This document shows positions 1-7,813 of a stretch of DNA of 10,000 bases, in pieces. Within the stretch, counting starts at the first letter, position 1; each line of letters opens with the position of its first letter. The DNA is from Penaeus vannamei. Its lineage: Eukaryota; Arthropoda; Malacostraca; Decapoda; Penaeidae. A program made the position numbers and the translations under genes. Location of the stretch: NCBI RefSeq assembly GCF_042767895.1, contig NC_091557.1, positions 20,828,359-20,838,358 of the forward strand. The letters are read 5' to 3'. The notes under the pieces were generated by a model. That model ran no database searches. It saw only the letters and a list, made by a program, of their open reading frames with translations, and was not told where the DNA came from.

Positions 1-1
1 A

Positions 2-852
2 ATCTCTGATCGTTTCGCAATGCTTGACAGTCTGACAGACCCTGTTCTTCTGTGGGATACCTTTAAGCGTGAAACGCTTGATGCAGCTCAAGATATGATT
101 GGTGTACGCCCGAGAGCAGTACAGAATTCCATCTCGCAGTAGACACTGGAAGCCACAGATGCATGTCGTGCGGCTCGTCTGACAGGGGATCGGGAATTGC
201 ACCGTTCTCATGTGCGCAAAACTCAGTCCCTGTTAAGAAGGGACAAGGAACAGTTTATTAGGAGTCTTGCAGAGGAGGTAGAAGGCCATTTCTTAGTAAA
301 TGACCTTCGTCCTGCATACCAAGCCCTGAGAAAGCTGAACTTCAAGCCCTCTTCACAGGTGACAGCAGTTCGCTCAGTAAGTGGTCAGATCGTTTCAGAT
401 CCTGTTGCGGTGCGGGAACGTTGGGCTGAGTATTTTGAGTAGCTGTACCAGGTTGACCCACCAACAGTTAACTTGGATACGGGTAGTGTCGAGATCCCGC
501 TGCCGGATCCACTCATCAGTGAGGACCCTCCCTCCCTAACTGAAGTTAGGGGGGCGATTTCCAAGCTGAAGAGTGGTAAAGCAGTGGGTATCTGCGGCAT
601 ACCAGCTGAACTGTTAAAGGCTGGTGGTGAACCTATGGCACGGGGGTTACATGCTGTCCTGGCTGCCATCTGGCGGTCCGGTTCCGTTCCTCCTGACCTG
701 CTGAGGGGTGTGGTCATCCCTCTCTGGAAGGGGAAGGGGGACCGTTGGGACTGCAGCAATCACCGAGGCATCACACTGCTCAGTATACCAGGCAAGGTTC
801 TCCCCACATCCTTCTGAGACGTATCAGAGACCATCTACTGAGACACCATGTA
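2..852 (+). pseudogene. LINE polyprotein fragment: linker and N-terminal reverse transcriptase, RTE-like
   Basis: One reading frame (first codon at base 2) runs to the stop at 815-817 with only two internal TAG codons, at 140-142 and 440-442. The first 440 bases encode a basic, Arg/Lys-rich linker of the kind found between endonuclease and reverse transcriptase in LINEs. From about 540 the frame shows typical reverse transcriptase N-terminal blocks: SKLKSGKAVG, GIPAELLKAGG, VVIPLWKGKGD and SNHRGITLLSIPGKV. A frameshift near 800 moves the similarity to the next frame (HILLRRIRDHLLRH, 805-846), and it stops near 852, before the catalytic palm motifs. The window edge cuts the 5' side, so the endonuclease may lie outside. 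In an active element this protein would cut target DNA and copy element RNA into it. The LINE assignment is firm. The RTE-like clade label is from memory of the GIPAEL and NHRGITLLS wording and is less sure. Confidence 0.85.
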
Positions 853-1060
853 GTGGGACTATCCGCCCACTTTGTCCTACCACGGTATCCCCCCCCTTTT
901 GGTATGACAAGTCCATGGCACGAGTCGGATTCAATGAACCCATTGGAAAATGGGACCGAGAAATACTATCAGCATTGTTTTATTTTCCTTGTATATACCC
1001 TATTTTTATCATATGTATTTATCCTTCGTGGTGGAAATGCGGGGTACCGCCCGTAATTAT
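853..1060. other. Unassigned segment between LINE fragment and LTR
   Basis: The LINE similarity ends near 852 and the proposed LTR begins at 1061. The 208 bases between hold open frames, but none resembles a known protein family. It contains a C-rich run (about 888-896), a short perfect hairpin (arms 939-944 and 949-954, four-base loop) and an AT-rich stretch at about 968-1022. It may be decayed LINE sequence, a remnant of another repeat, or the original host flank of the LTR element. Confidence 0.4.
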
Positions 1061-1214
1061 TGTAAGCAAACGTACGTGGGCTTAGCGACGTACATGCTAT
1101 GTTTATTGCCTCTTATATGCCCAGTAAGTCATGTGAGGACACTATCTACCAGGCGGATTGTGTCACGAATTTACAATGTTTATAGATACGTTCAAGTATT
1201 TGTATGGCGTCTGC

Positions 1215-1256
1215 TAGTGACGTCACACGTGTTTTGCTACGTCATTAGTGACGTCA
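1215..1256 (+). promoter_or_regulatory. Duplicated CRE motifs with E-box in the LTR
   Basis: The 11-mer TAGTGACGTCA occurs twice, at 1215-1225 and 1246-1256, so two perfect TGACGTCA palindromes lie 31 bp apart. A half-site TACGTCA lies between them at 1238-1244, and a CACGTG E-box (1226-1231) abuts the first copy. TGACGTCA is the classical CREB/ATF site. Its place in the first quarter of the proposed LTR fits a U3 enhancer or promoter. The motifs are seen directly; promoter use is inferred. Confidence 0.55.
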
Positions 1257-1518
1257 TAAACCGTGACAATGCAGCCACTCACGAGTGTCCACGAGAGTAC
1301 ACGATACCCCGGTAGAGGGCGCTGATACCCCCTGGTACTTTTGGGGTAGTACCATTACCGGGAGATCTGGTCTCGCCTCCTTCCTGTTCGGACCCCGCTG
1401 CTACACGTAAGGTCACGGCCATCATTATGTATTTTACAGGGAAATCACCAATGATTTATTTTATACCTTAGTGACTGGTGCAAGAAGGGTAAACTTGTAA
1501 GCTAGGGTCTAAGACGAA

Positions 1519-1524
1519 AATAAA
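1519..1524 (+). promoter_or_regulatory. Possible polyadenylation signal AATAAA in the LTR
   Basis: A canonical AATAAA lies 459 bp into the proposed LTR, followed by an AAAC microsatellite-like run to about 1535. It could mark the R region. The hexamer is common in AT-rich DNA, so this is tentative. Confidence 0.3.
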
Positions 1525-1909
1525 CAAACAAACAAGCAGCGTATCGTTCATGATTTCCCCCAGCTAATTAGTGATGACAAAGTTCAGCGTAAAGTATTGC
1601 TGGATATGAACTATCGAATTTCTGAAATGTGCAAATATACATGAGAATTTATAGTAAATTTACATGGCATTAAATGAACTTGTTTCCTGATGTATGCGAG
1701 TGCCGTGACCTGGACTCCCCCGCTCATCCGCTTTGGCCGCTACCACTACATGTCCGATGTACGACGTGGGGGGTGGCCAGGTGGTACTCGCATGTGGTGA
1801 TTGAAGGTAAAAAGGAAGGTGAACAGATCTCCGAGGGACACTGGCCTAGAATTGTCCCGGTATTGTACAAGAAGTAGCAGTACTGCGTTACTGTTACCTT
1901 ACAGGATTT

Positions 1910-1925
1910 TGGTGGCTAGCGGCGG
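1910..1925 (+). other. Putative tRNA primer binding site
   Basis: TGGTGGCTAGCGGCGG begins with the TGG that pairs with the CCA end of a tRNA, six bases after the proposed LTR end, in an ATTTTGGTGGC context similar to that seen in many Ty3/Gypsy elements. I could not assign the complementary tRNA with confidence. Confidence 0.5.
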
Positions 1926-2758
1926 TATGTGATAATTGGCTGGTTTTCATATTGTTTCGTGTATTATACTAGTCACATACGTTCCCCATACGCCTAGAGT
2001 CGTAGTTTTTCAGAATTTTACGTTTCCTTTGTATTTTTACGTACTTTTAAGATCTCGAGTTTTAGGAAAGGTTTTTTTTTTTCAAACCTGTTTTACCTAA
2101 GTTTTACATGTAATTTTATTTTGATTTTATATAGTCGTTTGCTTTTACATTTTTATACGAATTCTTGAGGCTGATGACTAGTATAATACCATCTTGATGC
2201 AATGATGTAATAGTGAACACGTGGTACATTATAACTTTGGTTAACCCTAGTATGTGAAAAGCTGACCTGCCATTGATATATATTTATTCATGTTCTTAAG
2301 TCATCCATTTTTATTTTTGTATGTATTGAGATCTCGGGATACTGCTCTCCCTTGTACCCGTAGCTTGTGATGTGCTGCTGTCTACTACGTAATACTGTGA
2401 TACTGTGGTGTTGAAGATCAGCCCTGCCTTTCACCTGGTTCTTGCGTGAACTGTGGCCGAAGGGACAATGAGCGACAGTGTATATGGTAAAGTATGATTA
2501 GTGGGTGTTAGCGGCGTGAATACGTATTTGCTTTTTCTTGCAGTGAATGAAAGTATTATGGTGAATGATGCCCTGCCTCTGTGTAGCATATGGTGTTATG
2601 GTGTTGTAATGTGCATATTGTTGTGTTCAGTGGTGACACCGTCATAATCGGTGCTGTGTGTTAAAGTGCAGTGACAAGTGATACGTAAAGTGATATGTAT
2701 AGTGATGTACGAGTGTGAAGTGTAATTCGTTTCATATTCTCATGTATATTTATGTCGT
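1926..2758 (+). other. Untranslated leader of the LTR element, no gene seen
   Basis: This 833 bp stretch separates the putative primer binding site from the Gag-like ORF. It is T-rich, especially 1985-2160, and contains no long ORF. Visible structure: an exact 15 bp inverted repeat (1961-1975 with 2175-2189); an 8 bp inverted pair GTATGTGA/TCACATAC (1924-1931 with 1972-1979); a run of 12-base AGTGATNNGTAN-like repeats near 2677-2712; and a GTAAAG...TTCTTGCAG pair (2487-2543) that resembles a tiny intron. A long leader is normal for some Gypsy-like elements. Part of it could also be a separate insertion. Confidence 0.45.
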
Positions 2759-3550
2759 ATGTCTTCCACAGTACCGGGTGTTACGTTATTAGATGACTTG
2801 GTCTCTTGTGGCTGTGCTGACTTGAGCGAAGATTCTCGGGGAACAGTAAGTACTTGTAACCGCGCTCAGAGAAGGTCTCTTGTTCGTATTTCTAAGAGGC
2901 TGATGGCTAGGACGAGGGCAGGCCAGAAAAGCGGTCAGAAGGGCAGTCGCGACAATACTCCAGTTGAGCTCAGTGTCGCTATTATGCCGGTCCATGATGT
3001 GCAGGGAAGCCACGTGGCTCCCGATGGTGCGTCCATGCAGGAGGGTGATGACAGTGCCCCTCTCCAGGGTGCTGCCCCATTGGAATTAGGAGCCCTTCAG
3101 GCTCAATTAGAGGCTGCCTTACATAGGATAGATACCTTAGAAGGACAGAACAGGCACCTGCGAGAAGAGATGCGGCAATTACGGACTCCGCATGAGCCTC
3201 GCTCTGGAGCATCCACTCCCGAACTTTCTCGGGGGAGCGTCCCACCTCCACAGTTAGCTAGTGGGCCTTCGGGAAGGCCTGACGCCCGCGAGTCATGCCT
3301 CCCCAGGCCACAGCCTCAGGCACGTCATGCATGCTGTCATTCTGTAGGGCAATTACCCACGACCTCAGATTATAGCCACACACCTCATCCCATTTATTTG
3401 GGGCGTGAAGAGGTCCCAGTATTTAAAGGGGATACACCAGCATCAATGCCTCTGGTTCGCAATCAGGAAGTAGAGGCCTGGATTAGTACCATTGAGGCTC
3501 TAGCAAGACCTCCTACAGATGTTAATTTTATTCGTGTTGCTGAGGCAAGG
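2759..3550 (+). pseudogene. gag: Gag-like ORF of an LTR retrotransposon, C-terminally truncated
   Basis: The frame is open from ATG 2759 for about 264 codons before its character changes at about 3548. The first 48 residues look unremarkable. A second in-frame ATG at 2903 starts a basic stretch (MARTRAGQKSGQKGS) and may be the true start. Residues about 115-145 form a predicted coiled coil (heptad-like Leu/Ile in LQAQLEAALHRIDTLEGQ). A Pro/Ser-rich linker follows. Then comes VPVFKGDTP...RNQEVEAWISTIEAL, resembling the start of the capsid-like region in Ty3/Gypsy Gag proteins (an FxG motif, then a W-containing helix). Gag would assemble particles around element RNA. The rest of capsid, any zinc knuckle and all of pol are missing: after ...FIRVAEA the ORF runs on through a low-complexity purine tract to a stop at 3716-3718. 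The Ty3/Gypsy assignment rests on motif style, not on a search. Confidence 0.6.
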
Positions 3551-3637
3551 TGGGAAGGAGAGGGAGAAGAAAGGCGATGGTGGAAGGAAGGGAAGGAGGG
3601 AGGGGAAGGGAGAGAGAGAGAGAATGGACGGGAAGGG
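3548..3637 (+). repeat. Purine-rich low-complexity tract at the Gag break
   Basis: About 90 bases are almost entirely A and G, with only about half a dozen pyrimidines, including an AG run at 3611-3622. It sits exactly where Gag similarity stops, so it marks a junction: an expanded simple repeat, or the pyrimidine-rich tail of an insertion read from the minus strand. Confidence 0.75.
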
Positions 3638-4177
3638 TTGCGTATCTCTTTAACAGTTACTACACTAAAACAATTATATTTATCCCCTTCACTCCCAATG
3701 TCAAGAATCAACAGATAATAACGTGTTTCGGTCAGACTATTCACTCGACGACCAAAATCAACGAAATAGCGAAGCCCAAGAACCACATTAGTGAGGTCAG
3801 CGCCCCGTGACCCAGGCTCCAGCGGCCAGAGGCATCTGATCCGTTCGCCGGCACGTTGCATAACAGTTATGCCAACAAGAATGAATAATGGGCTTGGAAC
3901 TTCCGAAAGCATTTTCTACTTGCCAGGAAGACTAATTAGCTTACTGAGTGAAATAAGTGCTTGCTTACTGCCTATTTAGTTGCGTTAAAGATGACATTCC
4001 TTGTATCAAACCTAAAATACCGATTTCTCTTTAGCACAGTTGCATAGATGATGCGCGAACACAGCATAGCTTACAAAATGCGTGTTTTCAGGTAATTACT
4101 TTCACCGCCACTATACCTGCCACGTTTACAGACGCATACATGAAGTAATTAAAAACACTAAAAACACGATTCCCGGG
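3638..4177. other. Unassigned segment between the Gag break and the I-like element
   Basis: About 540 bp with no recognisable coding similarity on either strand. The minus-strand ORF across 3463-3912 runs through the purine tract antisense to Gag and resembles nothing I know. The part at 3800-3870 is GC-richer than its surroundings. Two short inverted pairs, 4081-4088 with 4161-4168 and 4094-4101 with 4143-4150, form a nested imperfect hairpin of about 88 bp just before the 3' end of the I-like element. It may be an insertion that broke gag, or unrecognised LTR-element or host DNA. Confidence 0.4.
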
Positions 4178-4348
4178 TGTTCAATGGTTAATGGTTAAAA
4201 GTGAAATAAATGTGCTAGACATCTAAGGTCATATAGCACTATAGGAAGGTATAGTAAAGGGTGATGGCAGGTGATAATTGCTATGCGTCAACTATCTAGA
4301 ATAATGTTGAAAGGATAAAGATAGGTTATGGTAGTTTAGGTAAGGGAA
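4178..4348 (-). other. 3' UTR and heptamer tail of the I-like element
   Basis: About 170 bp follow the ORF2 stop. The last part carries tandem TTAACCA units on the minus strand (4192-4198 and 4185-4191) and a degenerate third, TTGAACA (4178-4184). I-type elements commonly end in short tandem repeats rather than poly(A), so this is the best candidate for the 3' terminus. The exact end is inferred, because no target-site duplication could be paired. Confidence 0.55.
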
Positions 4349-4504
4349 TTAGATCAAGTGAAGGATATTTATGTGTCTGAGGAAGGAGAACAGGTTGTCA
4401 AGGCAGAAGCTGTGGGATTCTGTAAGGATATCTGATATGTTGGGAGGTCGGTGAAGGGAGGATAGGTGGGGGAAAGCAGAGGTGCGGGCTGTTGTAAAGT
4501 GTGG

Positions 4505-4555
4505 ACAGGACAACATAATGTGTGTAACTGAAAGAAGAACATTACATAGGGGACA
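4505..4555 (-). other. C-terminal Cys/His motif of ORF2
   Basis: CPLC, then seven residues to His, then four to Cys (CX2CX7HX4C), in a frame reading TAIARLRIGHTRLTH just upstream. A zinc-binding-like motif after RNase H is a common terminal feature of I, R1 and Jockey ORF2 proteins and probably helps bind nucleic acid. The motif is intact here. Confidence 0.75.
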
Positions 4556-4759
4556 TAGGGGCGGGTCAGAGCGTGACATTAGATGGGCGTGTGTTAGACG
4601 GGTGTGGCCAATACGTAAGCGTGCAATGGCCGTCTCCTAACGTCTGTTTTTGTGAAATGGAGCTGACAAAGAGGAGATTGATAGTTTCATCGGGTATACA
4701 GGAAGGTTTTAGAGGGGAGGGTAATAATCCGTGGCTGGAATATGTGTGAAGCGTGGTTG

Positions 4760-5098
4760 GTGTAATGTGGATATAGCTGCGTAGCTTGCTAGAGTATCTG
4801 CCTGTTCATTGCCAGGGATTCCAACATGGCTGGGCACTCAGCAAAATTTGACAGATTTATGGCGTGAGGACAGGTATAACAACCAGTTCTGGATCTTACA
4901 GATAAGGGGATTGGTCGAGTGCATAGACTTTATGAGAGTTAATGAGTTAGGGGAGTCAGTAAAAATAGTGAAATAGGAAGGGAGTGAGTATATGCGTTTT
5001 AAGGCAAAAAGAAGTGCATAAAGTTCTGTAGTAAGGACTGGGAATGTTACTGCAAATCCAGCTCCTGAGATGGATTTGGAACCGTCAGTGTAAACATG
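4760..5098 (-). other. RNase H domain of ORF2
   Basis: The domain opens with VYTDGSKS and runs in one frame. The four catalytic carboxylates of the RNase H fold are in place: Asp in TDGS (5084-5086), Glu in TELYALL (5024-5026), Asp in FTDS (4955-4957) and Asp in NEQAD (4796-4798), with the conserved VPSHVGIPGN block before the last. The only break is a TGA at 4838-4840, where relatives carry Trp before VPSH. It would degrade RNA in the RNA-DNA hybrid during element copying. It belongs to the retrotransposon, not to a host rnh gene, because it continues from the reverse transcriptase and into the terminal Cys/His motif. Confidence 0.85.
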
Positions 5099-5489
5099 AA
5101 TGCTGGAGGAATGAATGGAGACATGGTCAAGGAAATGAGTGAGAAAGGCAGAGAGGGGATATCTGATTTTGGTGGGTCAGGGAAAACAGAGGAGCAAATA
5201 CGAGGTTAAACGTGGAGAAGAGGTAAAAGTAGGAAGCAGGGATTGTGGGATATTTAGTTCGGTAAGGGAATGTTGGTGGAATCGAGCATAGCATTGGAGA
5301 GAGCGAAGGGCTCGAAGTCGAGAGAGGGATAGCATGCCAGACTCAGTATACAGGAGAGGAACGGAAGGTGCCTAGGGCTAAGCAGAGACCGCTGTGGTGG
5401 ATTGCATTAAGATGAGCAAGAAGAGAGGTTAAGGCAGAGGAGTAGATATGGCATCCATAATCTAGAGTGGAGAGGATCAAGGAGGAGAG

Positions 5490-6383
5490 TTTTGCGATCT
5501 GAGCCCCAGGATATGTGGGAAAGAGTTTGTAAGATTCAGAGGCAGCATTGAGCCAGAAGAACGGTATTGGAGTGGAGCATTATATAAGAAGAGTGGGGGT
5601 TGGGGATGGAAAGATTTGGAGGTAGAGAAGTGAAATCCATGGTTAGTGGCCCAAGATGTTATTGCAAACTGAAGGAATTGATAGCGATCTGGTATGGATG
5701 TGCCAGAGGTGTAGATGGTTAAGTCATCAGTATATAGTGATGCCCGGGCTCCTGGTGGTATCAATGTGATAATGCCATTTACAGTAAGACGGAATAAAGT
5801 GGTGCTATGCACATTTCCTTGTGGGATGCCTTCGAACTCAGGACCTGGAAAGGAAAGATTTTATGAAGACACCCATATTTCCACATATACCTTGGGAGGA
5901 CAATTATTAGAGAATATAGTACTGCCATGTGGTATCATGTGCTTTTTCTAGATCAAAGAATATGGCTAATAATAGATTCATGGCGTGTAAATGCAGATGT
6001 AATGCATGTCTCAAAATGGGCAAGTGGGTCTGCTGTACTTCAGGCATGGCGAAAACCAAACTGGGAAGGGGAAAGGACATTATGAGATTCAATATACCAC
6101 ATTAAATGGAAGTTAACCATTCGTTGTAGTAGCTTGCACAAGCAGCAAATTAGAGCAATGGGGCGGTAATCTTGGGGGAGGGTATCTGATTTACTGGGTT
6201 TTAAGAATGGTAGAATAAGCGCTTCTCGCCAATGAGAAGGAAATTTCCTGACGTCAATATGTAGTTGAAAATAGTTAAAAGGAAGGATAGAGAGGAAGAT
6301 GGGAGGTGTTGGAGCATATGATAGTGATTTCCGTCAGGGCCTTCTTGAGTGTTGCAGCATGACTGTAATGCAGTGTTGAGTTC
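5490..6383 (-). other. Reverse transcriptase domain of ORF2
   Basis: Blocks appear in the expected order across several frames: ELNTALQSC and EGPDG (6383-6330); DYRPIALICCLCKLL and SPSQFGFRHA (about 6170-6043); palm motif A FFDLEKAHD (5960-5934), with the first Asp at 5952-5954; motif B EGIPQGN (about 5833-5813); and motif C YTDD (5734-5723), with both catalytic Asp kept but Ala replaced by Thr. SWATNHGFHFSTSKS follows as the usual downstream block. A stop at 6040-6042 fits a CGA to TGA change. About ten residues common in relatives are missing just before motif B. The domain cannot be translated from this copy as one protein. Confidence 0.85.
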
Positions 6384-6899
6384 AGAAGGAGCATTATAGG
6401 AGTCATCAGAGGATAGGGTGAAGGTGATAGGGGTGCATTCCTTGATGGCCTTAATGCAAGAAAACTGTGGGGAAAGGTGAGGACCACTACTGACTTGCCG
6501 CAAATAGTCACCCACTTCATTAGTTACTTGGGTAGGAACTGAGAAGAGAATATCTCGAATATGGAGGATTGGGGCAGGATGGGTGGGGATGCCTGCCTGA
6601 TAGTTTATGGATCCGATGCCAAACGGCTGAAATAGATGTAGATGTAATTGAGGAAACATAATTTTGCCAATCATTTGTTTTGTTTCTGATTGTACGGCGA
6701 AGATGGGCATATGCTCTTTTACACGAAATAACGGCTGATAGCTGATAAGGACTTCCTTGTTTGTAGCGATAGCTGTTCCAGGCTGCTCATTTTAAGTGAA
6801 GTGCTTTGGTTCACCCATGGAACACATTTGGAGGTATAAGGTCTTGAGGTTTGAGGAATGGCTGTAAAGGCAGCTCTTAGGATCGTGGTTATAAAACAT

Positions 6900-7606
6900 T
6901 GTAGCATATCTGAAATGGGCGGTAAGGGGGGTGGAAGGATAGGTATAGTAGAGAGTGAAGTGAAAGTATGCCAGTCAGCTCTATCAAAGCACCAACGTGG
7001 GGAATTATGAAGTGGTACATACGAAGTAGGAGAAAGGAGTACTGGAAAGTGGTCACTATAGGGGAAGTAATCAAGAAATGACCTATGGAAATCTAAATGA
7101 AGAGTAGGGGAGCATAGGGAGAAGTCAAGGCATGACATGGATTGCGTGCGCATGTCTAAGTGTGTGGGGCGATCTGAATTAGGAATAATTACGTTATTTG
7201 TGGAGAGGAAGCGTTCTAGAGACGGGAGTTGGTGGTAATCACCCCACACAGTGTGGCGGCAGGAAGGTGGTTGGAGTTAGGAAATTAGAGTTTCAAAGGC
7301 AACAAAGTCAATGGAATGGGAAGGGGAGAAGTAGACTGAAATCACTGTGATCGAACAGCGAAGAAAGATGGGAATAACTGTGCATGGGACAGTGATTTGT
7401 AAGGGAGGTATGACATAAGGTGTTTTATGATGGATAAGTATAGACGAGACATAAAGGGAGTGTGAGGAAGAGATAAAATGGTAATTATGAATTGGAATAG
7501 GAGGATGTGTAAGGAAAGTCTCTTGGAGGTAGATAATAGATGGATTATAAGAAGCAAGGATATGACGAAGGTCTGGTCTGTGAGAATGGAAACCACGGAT
7601 ATTCGA
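6900..7606 (-). other. AP-type endonuclease domain of ORF2, active site damaged
   Basis: The domain starts with NIRGF (Asn at 7601-7603). YLQE supplies the metal-binding Glu (7520-7522), then VISVYFSPS, a CLD block with Asp (7124-7126) and the catalytic SDHF (7049-7057). These are family landmarks of exonuclease III-like LINE endonucleases. The GDFN-H block expected just before HTVWG is absent: only three residues (7256-7264) lie between QPP and HTVWG, with the frame kept, so a short in-frame deletion removed the core Asp and Asn. A TAA at 7277-7279 also interrupts it. In active elements this domain nicks target DNA. Confidence 0.8.
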
Positions 7607-7813
7607 ATATAGATAAGCTATATATTAGTTATTTTATGACATAGTGCATACGGTACGTGTTGGGAAATCTGGGGTGGGGGAGCTAGAGGTGTGTAGGAGG
7701 GGTATCAGAAGGTGGGGGATCTGGGGAAGGGCATTGTTGTGAAACGAGTAATTTACGTGTGTATCCAGGAGTGGAAAGGATAGAGGGGATGGAGGGAGGG
7801 AGAATGTGCGTGT

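Larger units (their letters stand above)
1061..1903 (+). repeat. Proposed 5' long terminal repeat of an LTR retrotransposon
   Basis: The segment starts TGTAAG (1061-1066) and ends CTTACA (1898-1903), a perfect 6 bp inverted pair of the TG...CA type that bounds LTRs; the similarity extends weakly to about 11 bases. Six bases after the end comes a TGG-initial sequence placed where a primer binding site should be, and a Gag-like ORF lies downstream on the same strand. Inside are duplicated CRE palindromes and an E-box (1215-1256), a TA-rich stretch after them, and an AATAAA at 1519-1524, an order compatible with U3-R-U5. No second copy exists in the window, because the element is cut short within gag, so the boundaries could not be confirmed by LTR-LTR comparison. 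The 67-codon ORF at 1674-1877 has no recognisable features and is taken as chance. Confidence 0.6.
4349..7633 (-). pseudogene. ORF2 of the I-like element: endonuclease, reverse transcriptase, RNase H
   Basis: About 3.3 kb (some 1,095 codons) of polyprotein read mainly in one minus-strand frame. The order is AP endonuclease (7606 to about 6900), linker, reverse transcriptase (about 6383-5490), RNase H (5089-4760) and a CX2CX7HX4C motif (4555-4505). Similarity changes frame near 6590, 6195, 5985, 5835, 5490 and 5360. In-frame stops are visible at 7277-7279, 6040-6042, 5177-5179, 4838-4840, 4709-4711 and 4637-4639, with others in the linker. In a live element this enzyme nicks the target and primes cDNA synthesis on the nick, and RNase H degrades the RNA strand. 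No ATG lies between the ORF1 stop codons and the first endonuclease motif, so the start is unresolved. The frame breaks and lost residues make this copy nonfunctional. Confidence 0.85.

Noticed and set aside
385..759. 124-codon ORF on the minus strand
   Set aside because: Antisense shadow of the LINE fragment; the plus-strand frame carries the recognisable reverse transcriptase blocks.
1674..1877. 67-codon plus-strand ORF
   Set aside because: Lies inside the proposed LTR and shows no domain, motif or convincing composition.
3830..3870. GATCCGTTCGCCGGCAC considered as a tRNA-type B box of a SINE
   Set aside because: Only loosely like the B-box consensus, and no A box or tRNA fold was found nearby.
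3463..3912. 149-codon minus-strand ORF
   Set aside because: Partly antisense to Gag and partly a translation of the pyrimidine-rich tract; no recognisable protein features.
4760..5098. RNase H considered as a host ribonuclease H gene
   Set aside because: Flanked in the same frame by the reverse transcriptase and the terminal Cys/His motif of a retrotransposon.
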